Assembly (NCBI GenBank): GCA_034508935.3
Contig: CM067443.1
Span: 48,928,292 to 48,992,291, forward strand
Direction: 5' to 3'
DNA: 64,000 nucleotides
Source: Berghia stephanieae
Lineage: Eukaryota > Mollusca > Gastropoda > Nudibranchia > Aeolidiidae
Part shown: piece after piece, positions 23,690-36,171 of the stretch
How the letters are laid out: every line of letters starts with the position of its first letter
How positions within the stretch are numbered: position 1 is the stretch's first letter
The notes under the pieces: generated by a model
The model's input: only the letters and a program-made list of their open reading frames with translations
What the model was told of the DNA's origin: nothing
Databases searched by the model: none
Made by a program: the position numbers and the translations under genes

Positions 23690-23880
23690 GAGAAGTGCCA
23701 GATGAAAACAGAATAAAAAGTCACGTGTGGCTGGATAACTTAGTTGCCAGTGTGAATGCTCACTGTGTTCTCTCTCCCGGCTTGGCGGAGGGTGTCCTAT
23801 CAATAGGATCCTGAGTTTGGCACTGACCCCATTATTTTTTATTCTCTGTTTTCATTTGGCACTTCTCCATATCCTATTTT
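23690..23880 (+). repeat. Family F-related fragment
   Basis: GAGTTTGGCACTGACCCCAT, TTTTATTCTCTGTTTTCATT and TGGCACTTCTCCATATCC resemble the 3' half of family F. The assignment is weak. Confidence 0.35.
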
Positions 23881-24384
23881 TCTCATCATTAGAGAAATTG
23901 AATTGATTGTAACATTATGACGATTTATGCAAATGTTTTATTTTGTTTTTCGTTTAAAGCAATAGCATTCTTTTTATTTACCTTTATGTATGATTTCATT
24001 CTTATTTTTATTTATGATTTGACAAGTGAGCTATCGATATTACTTTGTTTACTCACCTGTCAATCAGGCATTGAATTATAAATCTAGTTTAAGTGTCCTT
24101 TTATGTTATGTATCAGTTCTTGACCTTCTCGAAGTGGGCCGAGGTCACTTATGCTTTGTCTTATATTCCCTTTTATCTGTAATCAAGGTTGCCAATTTGG
24201 GAGGCAAAAATTTACCAAACGTTTACATGATCGCATCCACAGACCACTATCTGAGCGTTGAACTCCAGCAAAAAGACATTTTGTACTTTTTTTCCGTTCA
24301 GCAGGATTAGAAAATATACTGAGATTTTTTTTTAACATACTGAATTCAGTAAATAAACTGAAAATTGTTTTCCCTTTTCATGTG

Positions 24385-24700
24385 GCTCTCTTCTTGGTCC
24401 TGGCGGGGATCCTTAGCTGTGAGAGAGACAGGAAAATATATTGTCTCTTTTTTTTTTCTTTCGAGAGATGATATTTTTTTCCTTGTAAATCATCTCTCGG
24501 TTATGTTTTATTATTATGGTTATTATTTTTTAATAGACCTATATTGGACTACTTTGTGTAAACCTTCATATCCTTCATATTGGGATCATTTTTTGTGCCT
24601 GGATGGGACTTTAAGGTAATGTCAAAATAGGCAAATTTGGTAGATTGCTGTTGGAATATTCTGTTCCCTATTTGAACCAGTCCCCTTTTATCTTTCATTA
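24385..24700 (+). repeat. Family A copy, internal and degraded
   Basis: TCTTGGTCCTGGCGGGGATC, GAGATGATATTTTTTTCCTT, then TATTTGAACCAGTCCCCTTT. Confidence 0.6.
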
Positions 24701-24719
24701 TTTTATGTCAAATCTAAAG

Positions 24720-24920
24720 AGTAATAAACAAAATGAATATAACAGCTTCAAAAAACGAACAAAATACCAAACACGGAACGTTTCGGGCTCAAAACCCTTC
24801 TTCAGCCAACAAAAATAAATAAATAAAGACATAAATACATTACTAAATTCCAGATAGATATAGTAATGTATTTGTGTCTATTATTTTTTGTTGTTGGCTG
24901 AAGAAGGGTTTTGAGTAGGT
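24720..24920. repeat. Family D foldback repeat, two inverted arms
   Basis: The arm at 24720-24857 (CAAAATACCAAACACGGAAC, then TTTCGGGCTCAAAACCCTTC) is followed by an inverted, shorter arm ending GGCTGAAGAAGGGTTTTGAG. The centre is near CCAGATAGATATAG. Confidence 0.7.
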
Positions 24921-25176
24921 CAATGAATGCATAGGCTACTGGGTTCTACAATTGTCTATGATTTACTTTCTCTTTCTCACCCCCCCCCCCCCCCCCACCA
25001 CTCACCCCTCTTGATCATTTGTCTAGTTCAAACCAAATCAAACTGTAGAAGTAAATGTGCTTTTTTGTGTCGAAGGTTTTTAGTGTAGTGAAGCAATATA
25101 TTCACAGTCGCTTATTATTATCCTCAAACTTTGAATATATATCATGTTATTTCATTGTGGGGTAGGTATCTTAATC

Positions 25177-25203
25177 GCATTACTGTTATTATTATTGTTA
25201 TTA

Positions 25204-25271
<68 letters not shown>
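25177..25271. repeat. (ATT)n microsatellite
   Basis: Near-pure ATT array. Confidence 0.95.
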
Positions 25272-25330
25272 TAGACAAAAAATATCGAAACAATTGTGTC
25301 ACTTGCACATTCAACATATGAATATAATAA

Positions 25331-25498
25331 GATTTTCCTGCTCGTGGCCAGGTAAAATCATATCATTTAGATATTCCTGCTCGTGGCCAAGTAAAATCAT
25401 ATCATTTAGATATTCCTGCTCGTGGCCCAGTAAAATCATATCATTTAGATATTCATGCTCATGGCCCAGTAAAATCATATCATTTAAAGATTCATTTG
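25331..25498. repeat. 39-bp tandem repeat, about four copies
   Basis: The unit contains TCCTGCTCGTGGCC and GTAAAATCATATCATTTAGA. The copies differ at a few bases; the last is the most diverged. Confidence 0.9.
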
Positions 25499-26024
25499 AA
25501 TTAGATAATGAAGCAATCTGGGACGTGTTAGATTGAGACAGTTCAACTCCAAATAAGTTTTTTATTTTTTAGATTTAGAGGCTATTCAATTCTACAAAAT
25601 GTTGAATTCTTTGCTTTTGATATGAACAAGATACGTGCAAATATGCAATTTATTGACATGCACATATTACGGCAGAATTAAATTTGAATAGCTTTTCTGT
25701 ATCATTTATTATTCTATGATCATCTGGGCAGTTTATATATATGTTGCAGACTTTTAGATGATCACAACTTAAGTCGATACACAGATAGTATCTGATAGCA
25801 TGAATGCTTCTGGAGTCTACTAAATTGATCATCTCGGGTCTTGTTATTAGTACGATTTCTAGTCTTAGAACGAATTATTGTTGGGGGATTCGTTCTCATA
25901 AAGCCCCTCTGTTAGACTATAAACGTTAAAGGTTACATATCGTTTTCTGTATTGGTAAGTTTGATGTGATGGCAGAACAGGTGAATATTTTAATTTAACC
26001 CATAGTACCAATAGCCTTCACTCA

Positions 26025-26490
26025 TAGTAGGGTGCCCCATTTCCTATTTGGACCAGTCCCCTTCGTGTTCCTTATTCTTGGGTGCTTTTTTATTTTTATT
26101 TAATAATAAAACAGTTAAAAATATTTCTTATTATAGTCTAAGATGAAAGAGCAGCAATGACAATAGTCTCCAGAGAAGAAAATTTGATGATTGAACAAAT
26201 GTACTTAATTATAATCTTCAGAATTTAAACACGACGGACTGGGTGGGGTTCTTAACCTCCCATAGTGGGCAGGGAGGTACTTGCTGTGTCTTCTATCCCT
26301 CTATATCTGTTTTCCAACTTGCTTTCTGTCTATGTCTTGGAATGAGATTACTGTAACTGTGTCTCCTATTCCTCCTTGTCTTTGTCTTGGAATGAGATTA
26401 CTTGGTTGTGTCCTGGCCCTGGTCGAAGTCCTTGGAAGTCCTTGGCTAAGGGGGAAACAGTCAAATGTATAGTAATAGTCCTTAATCATC
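26025..26490 (+). repeat. Family A fragments
   Basis: A 3' piece (CCATTTCCTATTTGGACCAG) lies at 26035-26100 and a 5' piece (GACTGGGTGGGGTTCTTAAC) at 26236-26490, separated by unrelated sequence. Confidence 0.6.
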
Positions 26491-26551
26491 TCACTATTGT
26501 AGTATTTGTTTCGAATCTATTGTAAATTTGTAAATATTTTAGTCTACTCTT

Positions 26552-26645
26552 TTTAGAGATGATAATGATAATAATAATTTTAAAAAAAAACAAAAAAAAA
26601 AAAAAAAATAATAATAATAATAACAATACTAATACTAATAAAATA

Positions 26646-26741
<96 letters not shown>

Positions 26742-26794
26742 GTGATAAAATAATAATGATAATAATAATGATAATAATAAAAATAATAATAATG

Positions 26795-26862
<68 letters not shown>
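26552..26862. repeat. (AAT)n microsatellite, about 310 bp
   Basis: AAT units with A runs and GAT variants. Confidence 0.95.
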
Positions 26863-26864
<2 letters not shown>

Positions 26865-27364
26865 AAATGAAAACTTACATAACGCTATAATTCTGAGACA
26901 TGAGACTCTAAGCACTTAAATCCTTTGCAGGTGTCTGGATGAGACTTTTAGATTATCTCACATTAAGTACACTGATAGCATTCTCGTAGAATCTACAGTT
27001 GTTTACTAATATTTCAATATAATTTAATGGAAAACTCTAAGTAGTTATAATTTGTCGAACTTCTGGTCTTTTTTTCTTAAAAGAAAATATTGTTATCTAC
27101 CCAATGTCCTGCAAGGTAGACAATCCTCTCGTCTTCCATGTTACACGAAAGAGTTGTTAGCTTTAAAGTTTATTACCCCACATTTACTTTGTCAATATGT
27201 AATTGTTCTTGTTTTGCCCCAACGTATTCTTATTGTTCATGTTTTTCCATCTTTTGTAATGAGGAAATCCCTTTGTCTACCCTTTGAACTTATCCAAGCA
27301 TCTTTTAAAAAAAAATTATATACATTTTAAAGAACCTCCTATGAAGAATGAAAACAGATTGGTC

Positions 27365-29375
27365 CAGTCGACTGGGTGGGGTTCCCATAGTGGCAGGGAG
27401 GTCACTTTCTGTGTCTTCTATACCCTTATGCATGTTTTCCAATTGCTTTTTGTCTTCGTCTTGGAATGACCTGGGAGGGAAACAATCAAATATAAAGTAA
27501 GACTTTTGGGAGATGATATTTTTTGTATTATCATCTCTCAGTTATACACTGTTATTTTTTGTTTTACATCTATAAAATGGTTTGGAAACATTTGAGTGTT
27601 TTCCTATTAATGGGATCCAGTGTTTGTGTCATGATCAGACTTTTAGGTGATCTCAGACTAAGTACATCTGTTCCCTATTTGAGATTACTTGATTTTGTCC
27701 TGGCCTTGGCTGGGAGGGAAACAGTCGAATGTATAGTTATAGTTTTGGAAGATGATATTTTTTTTCCCTTGTAAATCATCTCTCTGTTATGCATTGTATT
27801 ATGTTTAGTTTACATATTATATTATATGATTTGTAAACATTTGGGTGCTGGGTGGGGTTCCTGACCTCCCATAGTGGGCAGGGAGGTACTTACTGTGTCT
27901 TCTATTCCCCTACATCTGGTTTCCAACATGCTTTCTGTCTTTGTCTTAGAATGAGATTACTTGGTTTTGTCCTGACCCTGGCCGGAGTCCTTGACTGGGA
28001 GGGGAACAGTCAAATGTATAGTTATAGTTTTGGGAGATGATAATTTTTTCCTTGTAAATCATCTCTCTGTTATGCATTGTATTATGTTTAGTTTACATAT
28101 TATATTATATGATTTGTAAACATTTGATTGTGTTCCTCTTAGTTGGGACCTGTGCTTGTGTCTGGAAGAGACTTTTAGGCGATCTCAAACTAAGTATTTT
28201 GATAGTGTGCTCTTGGAATCTACATCTGTTTCCTATTTTAACCAATTCCCCTTTGTCTTCCCTTTTCTTGGGTGCTTTAATTGTAATTCTAGAACTTTTT
28301 ACTATCCCATTTTCTTCCTTTTTACTGGCGCTGGTATGACCTTAATGTGTTGCAAGCGCTGTAAAACCCTTAAAAACAAAATAAAAACAAAAACAAACAT
28401 TTGGGTGTATTCCTCTTAGTTGGGACCTGTGTCTGGATGAGACTTTTAGGTGATCTCAAACTATGTACTTTGATGGTGTGCTCTTGGAATTTACATCTGT
28501 TCCCTATTTGAACCAATTCCCCTTTGTCTCACCTTTTCTTTTGTGCTTTAATTGTAATTATAGAACTTTTTACTATCCCATTTTCTTCCTTTATACTGGG
28601 CGCTGATATGACCATAATGTGTTGCAAGTGCCGTAAAACCCTTAAAAACAAACAAACAAATGACCTAAATGCGTCACAAGCGCCATCAAAACCCTTAAAG
28701 ACAAAACAAAGCAAGCAGGAGTTGAGTGTGCCCAACAGCACTTAATGTAATTTTTTTTCTGGCTTATCAGCTTTACAAATATTCATTTCTGTACAACAAA
28801 TTAACCAGGAAATGTTTTTGTTGAGAAATGTCACTGTTGTTGCTGGTTGACGGATAGAGGAACTGGGTGGGGTTCCTGACCTTCCATTGTGGGCGGGGAG
28901 GTACTTACTGTTTCTTCTATCCCCCTTTTTGTTTTCCGTCTTTGTCCTGGAATGAGATTACTTGGTTTTGTCCTGGCCCTGGCCGGATACCCTGGCTGAG
29001 AGGGAAACAGTCAAATGTATAGTTAGTTTTGGGAGATGACATTTTTTTTTTCCTTGTAAAGCATCTCTCTGTCATGCACCATATTATGTTTTCTTTACAT
29101 ATTATATATGATTTGTAAAAATTTGAGTGCATTCCTCTTAGTGGGGACCTGTGCTTGTGTCTGGATGAAACTTTTAGGTTATCTCAAACTAAGTACTTTG
29201 ATAGTGTGCTCGTGGAATCTACATCTGTTTCCTATTTGAACCAATTCCCCTTTGTCTTCCCTTTTCTTGGGTACTTTAATTGTAATTCTAGAACTTTTTA
29301 CCATCCCATTGTCTTCCTTTTTACTGGCGCTGATATGACCTTAATGTGTTGCAAGCCCCATAATACCCTTAAAAA
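27365..29375 (+). repeat. Head-to-tail cluster of family A copies
   Basis: Starts (CTGGGTGGGGTTCC-like) occur at about 27369, 27849 and 28864, and 3' ends (GTAAAACCCTTAAAAACAAA) at about 28365, 28640 and 29365. All copies are in the same orientation, some truncated, with little other sequence between them. Confidence 0.75.
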
Positions 29376-30071
29376 CAAAACAAATAACAAACATACAGTC
29401 TTTGAATTGTTTAAAGACCTCCGTCAAATGTAACAAATTGCATTTTGAATTTAAGCAAATATCAAATATAACTGTAGTCATTTGTATTAATCCTAAAACT
29501 GTTATAGGCCATGACTTAGATAAGTTACTGTTTTTATCATTTTTATCCGAAGTTTTATCTGTTTTTGTTTAGTGTTGACCAGTTTCTATTTTAGACAAAT
29601 TAGTTGTAATCGACTCCATCCAATGCTTCTACCATTTATATCTTTGTCTGACTGACCTGTCTCATTGAATGAAGGTTTTTGTGATATTGATTCTATTTTG
29701 TAAAGGTGGAATAAAATTTTGTCTGTCTTGTCTCGATATTGCCATTGCCGTTAGTGATCCACGTAAAGATTATGCGTATTTTTATTGATATTTATTATTA
29801 CTATTATTATTATTGTCCCTATCATCAATTTATGTCAATGATAATGACAACAGAAATACACATGAATAGACATTTACTTCATAGGTAGTGCGGTGCTGAT
29901 GTATTCTTTTCCATTTTTAACTCTTCTTTTGTTTATTACTTGTCTGGTCATATTAAACCTGTGATAGTTTTGAAATATAATAATTGTAATTTCTCATGAT
30001 CCTCCAGAGTCTTGTGTTGATTCTTTATCCTCGAATATATTTGACTTGTTTTTAAAAAATTCGAAGTGGCA
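29376..30071. other. No gene recognised
   Basis: AT-rich, no long frame, with a short ATT run at about 29785-29815. Confidence 0.4.
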
Positions 30072-30682
30072 ATTCGGACACAAGTCTGAATAGTCTCCCA
30101 TGGCTATTCAGACTCAAACTCCAATGTGCTTGCGTGGAACTGATAAAGAAATAGAAAAAGAGTTGAGAAGAAATTTTGTTTTGCCCATATGACACTGACT
30201 CAGCTCCTACCCCTACTTTGGATTGTAGAAGGATTGTTGCCAGTCTCACACTATCAGAATAGCCCTTATGTAATTTTAAATTATTTATTTTGTTCTGATT
30301 TTATTTGGACATTGTTTTATGTTGTTAAAACAGCTTTGGATTTATAACAGTTACTTTGACTGAATTTTGTTTCTTTTGAAGAGTTTTAACCCTTTTCTTT
30401 TAAATTTCTTTCTGGACTTCCAATTGATCCATGATTTTGTCTTTCTCGTCAAATGAGCGGGTTTAGACTATCTGTTGGTAGTTACTAAAATCGTAATTTT
30501 GATTTGCATTAATTTTATGCAATGATCAATAATTAAAATATCTTTTTTAAAAATCAACAAACAAAAGCTATACTCCCTCAGGAGACTATTCAGACTGAGT
30601 CCAAATAATCTGCTGGTTGCAAATGTGCATTGGAATTTGTGTTCAAATAGCCATGGCAGACTATTCAGACTCGAGTCCGAAT
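30072..30682. mobile_element. Foldback element with inverted ends
   Basis: The left end (ATTCGGACACAAGTCTGAAT, continuing to CCATGGCTATT and CCAATGTGC) recurs inverted at about 30620-30682. The arms are about 60 bp with a few mismatches. Each arm also contains CTATTCAGACT; in the left arm its complement lies 10 bp away, giving a nested hairpin. There is no coding capacity. Confidence 0.6.
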
Positions 30683-30724
30683 AACTGTAGCCTTTTAAAT
30701 TTATAATATTAATACAAGTCAAAG

Positions 30725-31030
30725 TGATACTAGGCTGCTAGAAGCTGTGGCCTGTGAAAAGTTATAAACAAAAATGAGAATAACAGGTTTAAAAAAGAAC
30801 AAAATAACTAAACACAGAACATTTCGGGCTTGAAACCCTTCTTCAGCCAACAACAAAAAAAAAACAATAAAAACACAAATTTATTACCAAATTTCTGTTG
30901 TAGATCTGGAATTTAGTAATGTATTTGTTTGTTGTTGTTGTTGGCTGAAGAAGGGTTTTGAGCCCAAAATATTCCATGTTTGGTATTTTCTTCTTTTTTT
31001 TTTTGAAGCTGTTATATTCATTTTTGATTC
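30725..31030. repeat. Family D foldback repeat, complete two-armed copy
   Basis: Both arms are present: GCTGCTAGAAGCTGTGGCCT and AAACCCTTCTTCAGCCAAC on the left, GGCTGAAGAAGGGTTTTGAG and AAGCTGTTATATTCATTTTT on the right. They are separated by a short centre (TTCTGTTGTAGATCTGGA). Confidence 0.7.
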
Positions 31031-31532
31031 ATAATAATAATGCAAGTTTTCTTGGCAGTAGAGAGGCCTGTACAACGAAGAAGTAAAAAAGAAAAGTAAT
31101 CTGATGAAACGAAATAATTTTATTTCAATTTTTTCTCTCTCTTTGTTATTGGTAACACATCTTGTTCATGTGTTTGTCAGTTTTCAGGGGTTTTACACAC
31201 TTGCTGCATTTCAGGTCATTTTTATCACGCCGACATGCCTTTTACATTGAACATTTCCAAGGACTAAGAATTTTAGGATTCTAATTGACTTGTATATACA
31301 TTTTTAATTCAATAAACTTCTTAAAAACAATGTTTTGTTGCAGAACTAATGTATAAAGGAATTTTAAACATTAATTTAAGGTACTTAAAAACAAATTGGT
31401 AAATTTTAAAAGTATTTACATAATGTCTGGTATGTTATTACCCATGAAAAATACATACGAATTTTCTTCCAGTTTCAAGCTGGCAGGTGTGTAAGTGAAG
31501 AAGTGAGAATAAAAAAGAAAAAGAAAAAAAAA

Positions 31533-31838
31533 CGAGCTTTTATATTGCACAATATCCACTATACATGCTCAAAGTGCTTTACATGGGGTCCCTAGCCAAC
31601 AGTAACACGTAACATGTAGACCGAGGCGTGACACCTGTATGGCGATATTACATTTATTTTTTCCAACAGAGACAACATTGTTAACGATCAGGAACTCATT
31701 TTTACACTTGAATATGGTGAGAAAATGTGAGTAAAGAGCCTTTTCCAAGGACTCTAACTATGCGCTGCTCAGAGTGGGACTTATACCCAGGATCTCCAGT
31801 TGGAAGCAAGTGTCATACCACTAGACCACATAGTCGCA
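31533..31838 (-). repeat. Family B SINE, full length
   Basis: ACGAGCTTTTATATTGCACA to CACTAGACCACATAGTCGCA. Confidence 0.75.
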
Positions 31839-32164
31839 AGAAGGAATAGAATAGACTAGATTTAATCTAGCTGTCAAGCACAGAGAAGAAAAATAAAAAT
31901 AAGGGAACCAATTTAACACAGATTGAGAGCTGTAAGAGCGATCTTTCATTATGGCCAGTCTGAAATAAAAAATATAAAAAGTTCTCATCAAGGTCTGCAC
32001 CAAAAATTTACATGGAAAAAAAAACAAAATTTCTCTATAAAAGTAAAAGATATATCCATCCAACTGTCTCCCTTTCATCAAAAGAATCCAGGCAGGGCCC
32101 AGGTGAGACCAATAATTGATTCCATTCCAGAATCAAGGCAGAAAATCACAAGAAAAGGACAAAT

Positions 32165-32910
32165 AGTATTTGGAGACAGCAAGAAGCCCATGAGAGGGGC
32201 TGTTTGTCCTCTCATAGTGGGCAGGAGGTCACTTGCTGTGGCCTTTATCCCTCTTTATCTATTTTCTTACTTTTTCTGTCTTGGAATGGACTGGAGTCCT
32301 TGGCTGGGAGGGGCTGCCATATCAGACCATTCATTTACCGTCGTAGCCAACCATTAGTTGTGTTTAATTATGTTTTTAGGGGTTTTACGGCTCTTGCAAC
32401 ACATTAATTACGGCTCTTGCAACACATTAAGGTCATATCAGTGCCAGTAAAAAGGAAGAAAGTGAGTTAGTAATAAGTTCTAGAATTACAATTAAAGTAC
32501 TCGAGAAAAGGTAAGAGAAAGGTGAATTGGTTCAAATTGGAAACGTGTAGATTCCAGGAATACACTATCAAAATACTGTGATTACCTAAAAGTCTCATCC
32601 AGACAGATGCACAGGGCCCCGCCAAGAGGAACACACTAAATTGTTTACAAATGTAAAAGGAAAAATAATGCAGTGCATAACAGAGAGATGATTTACAAGG
32701 AAAAAAATATAATTTTCCTATCCCAAAACTAACTATACATTTGACTGTTTCCATCCCTGCCAGGGTATCTGGCCAGTGCCAGGACAAAACCAAGTAATCT
32801 CATTTCAAGACAAAGACAGAAAGCAAGTTGGAAAACAGATATAGTGGGGTAGAAGACAACAGTATGTACCTCCCTGCCCACTATGGGAGGTCAGGAACCC
32901 CACCCAGTCA
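32165..32910. repeat. Two opposed family A copies
   Basis: A + strand partial copy (TCTCATAGTGGGCAGGAGGT, 32165-32330) faces a - strand near-full copy (32376-32910). The second carries a short local duplication of ACGGCTCTTGCAACACATTA. Confidence 0.7.
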
Positions 32911-33821
32911 ACCATTAGTAAATCATGGTGCATGGCGAAGTGATAAGAATAAGCAGAGATGTATTGATTATGCGAAACAGCGAACACGCCTGTAGTGAAG
33001 ATAGATACACACATACGTAACTGTTAATGTCATTGTCATAGTGAGGCTGAAGAAATCACTGATGGCTTTTTTTAAAAACAACTTTAATCTTAATTAATCT
33101 TTTTTTTTTTACGTTGGCTGGGTGAAATGAGTTCGAGGAAACCCTATTCCAAGTAAAAATTAGTTCGAGAAAACTGTGCTGGAGTATATTGATTTGTATG
33201 AAAAATCTCAAATTTTTAATTCGGTCTTTGGCATGTACTAAAGGCATAAAGTCCACGAGGTCATTCTCAGAAAACTGTAAGCCACTTTGTAAATAAAGGG
33301 ACAGAAAACACAATTGAGACATGCTTTGATTTTATTGCAAAAATAAAGGCACAGTTTTAATAATGCACCATATAAACAAAGATTAACAATACTATGAAAT
33401 TATGAATTAGGTAACAGTTTTCACAATTCATGCTCAGGTAAATTTGGAGAACAGAAATTATAAATTCTTTGATAACGGTGAACTGCTCAAAGGAATCGGC
33501 AATTGAACAAATTTGTTCACAATTTCCAATCATACCGAACTCAAAAATAGTTTAAGAGATTGTAAAGTGCTTTGATCAAGGATGTCCTTTGCTAAAAAAT
33601 TTTTCTCGTAAGGTCAATATATGAAAAATTTTGCACAAAGCTTCTTTTCATCAAATTATACCAACCTTAAAGCATAGAAAAGGATACATTATAATTATAT
33701 ATCCATCTAGCTTCCCCTTAACTGTTGCCTTTAAACACCCAATACTTTCATCTTTTAAAAAATCAACTCACAAATTCCGACCAAAATAAGCCGGAAAATG
33801 TCAATAAGCTGATTGTTTGTT
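32911..33821. other. No gene recognised
   Basis: AT-rich; no repeat in common with the rest of the window. Confidence 0.4.
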
Positions 33822-34318
33822 TTTAAGGGTTTTACGGCGCTTGAACACATTTAGGTTATATCAGCGCTAGTAAAAAGGAAGAAAATGGGATAGTAAAAAG
33901 TTCTAGAATTGCAATTAAAGCACCCAAGAAAAAGAAAGACATAGGGGAACTGGGAACAAATAGGGATCAGATGTAGATTCCAAGAGCATACCACCAATGT
34001 ACTTAGTTTGAGATCACCTATAAGTCTCATCCGGACACAAGCACAAAATCCAACAAAGAGGAATACACTCAAATGCTTACATTACACATTCAAAATAACA
34101 AATATAATAATACATATCAGAGAGATGATTTACAAGGAAAAAAATATAATCTCCCAAAACTGCATTTGACAGTTTCCCTCCCAGCTAAGACTCAGGCCAG
34201 GGCCAGGACAAAACCAAGTAATCTCATTCCAAGACAAAGACAGAAAGCATGTTGGAAAACAGATATAAGGGGAAAGAAGACACAGTATGTACCCCCCTGC
34301 CCACTATGGGAGCAGCTG
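33822..34318 (-). repeat. Family A copy, near full length
   Basis: TTTTAAGGGTTTTACGGCGC at the left; CCTGCCCACTATGGGAG at the right. Confidence 0.75.
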
Positions 34319-34684
34319 ATTTTTCAGCTTTAGCTAGAAAAAGGGCACCTCTGTTTGAGCTTCCGACCAAAGGCGATGAATAAATATGCTTTTTCATTGT
34401 TATACAATACAACCTAAAAACAACAAACTTAAATTGTTATTTATAACTATTTGACAAAACTCAAATCCAAAGATTATGATAAAAATCTGTTTTCTTTTCA
34501 TTCTAAATGAAACTTTACTGTCAGGACCCAGGAGGTTGTTGTATCCTGGTAGAAAATTAATCAGACAAATTTCTCTGGTTAACGAGTGTGTATTATATTC
34601 CTGAAACAAAAGTTATAACCTTCGTCAAGTTTCATTGGGCCTGGAATCTTTTTAGTTTTATTGCAGTGCCAAAAAAAAAAAAAG

Positions 34685-34925
34685 GTGATGCTGTGTGATC
34701 TTGTGTTATGACATATGACCTCTGACCCATCAGTCCCTGGATCGAGTCCCACTGTGGACATCACAAAGTTGAGTCCTTAGAAAAAGCTTTTTATTCACAT
34801 TCTCTCACAGTACTTGGGTGTAAAATGAGTAACTGGGCCAGTTACACTGTTTTACTGTGTCAAAAAGTGATTTGTAATACTTTACAAACATTCCGTTTCA
34901 TGCGATCTGACAGACATCTCGAGCC
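34685..34925 (+). repeat. Family B SINE
   Basis: GTGTGATCTTGTGTTATGAC, TGGATCGAGTCCC, then GTAAAATGAGTAACTGGGCC. Confidence 0.65.
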
Positions 34926-35204
34926 CTGACTTAAGAAGAAAGGTTTTCAATAACTTAAATCTTGATTGAGAACGACTTTTTAAAAAAGCCATTAAAACAT
35001 GGAAGTGTGTGTGGTGACCATTGAGATCAATATCAATGCATTCTTTGAAATGTCACGACACCTTGCACTTACACATGTTGACGTAAACAAAACATTTAAA
35101 GTTAAAGAACAAATGCCTAATTTTGGCCAAAAAACTATTGCTATAAATCCGATCTGTAAATTGGAAGACATTAAGACCCTATGTATTCAAAATTGAAGGC
35201 ACAT

Positions 35205-36160
35205 ATAATTCATATAATATAATATACGCCAACCCAGGGAAAACACAAGTGTGTGAATTTCACCTCAACAACCACCAAGCCCACAAAAAACTTAACATCA
35301 AGTGGAATGGCCAGACATTAGAGTACAACTACCACCCAGTGTACCTCGGAGTGACGCTTGATCGGACTCTGTCCTTCAGAGAACACGTGAGGAAGACCAA
35401 GGCAAAAGTGTCCACGCGTAATGCCCTCCTTGGAAAGCTGGCAAACATGAACTGGAGAACTGACCCTAAAACTCTCAGGACCACAGCATTGGCCCTCAGC
35501 TACTCAACTGCGGAGTACTGCTCAGCTGTATGGGCCCGATCATGCCATGCCTCCAAGCTAGACCCTGAGCTCAACAACGCCTGCCGGATCGTAAAGGGGC
35601 AGCTGAGAGCAACACCATTACCACTGGTCTACCGTGCAGCAGGAATAGCCCCACCACACATCCAGAGGGAAACTCATGCCCAAATACAAAAATACAAACA
35701 GGAAATGGACCAGAGACACCCCCTTCATGACCACAATTGCCCCAAAAGCAGGCTCAAAGCAAGGAAAAGCTTCCTCACAGTAGAGAGCCTTCACCCAGAC
35801 CACTCAGCATTCTACCGCCTGGACAAATGGGTAGAATGGGACAAGACAGCAAACGATGCCCTCCAGCCCCCAACAGAAAAGCTCCCAGCAGGCACAGACC
35901 TCAAGAGAAAAGACTGGGTGGCGTTGAACAGAGCTAGAGCAAAGGTGGGAAACACCGCCACCAACCTCTTTAAATGGAAAATCTCACCGGGCACTGAATG
36001 CCCATGCGGTCACCCCAGACAGACCATGGACCACATCCTGTCCGAATGCTCGCTGGGACCTCACTGCACCAATGCTGACCTGAGGGAATGCAACCAGACT
36101 GCCCGGGACTGGCTGACTCACTGGCGCGACAAGATATGATGATGATTATTATAACAAGCT
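35205..36160 (+). mobile_element. 5'-truncated Jockey/I-like LINE, 3' end with open reading frame
   Basis: An open frame from about 35205 to 36139 encodes the end of a reverse transcriptase and its C-terminal tail. It reads VYLGVTLDRTLSF, KVSTRNALLGKLA, LALSYSTAEYCSAVWARS, and a C-terminal Cys/His motif ECPCGHPRQTMDHILSEC. The endonuclease and RT palm are missing. The frame ends TGA and runs directly into ATGATGATT, the likely simple-repeat tail. The frame is still open for about 300 residues, so the insertion is not very old. The clade label is from memory of similar proteins. Confidence 0.85.
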
Positions 36161-36171
36161 GCCTTTTCTTC

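Noticed and set aside
25331-25498. CRISPR-like array
   Set aside because: The units are contiguous tandem copies without distinct spacers, in an animal genome.
25144-25536. Frame of 130 codons with poly-Leu
   Set aside because: It is translation through an ATT microsatellite and a 39-bp tandem repeat; no splice or family signal.
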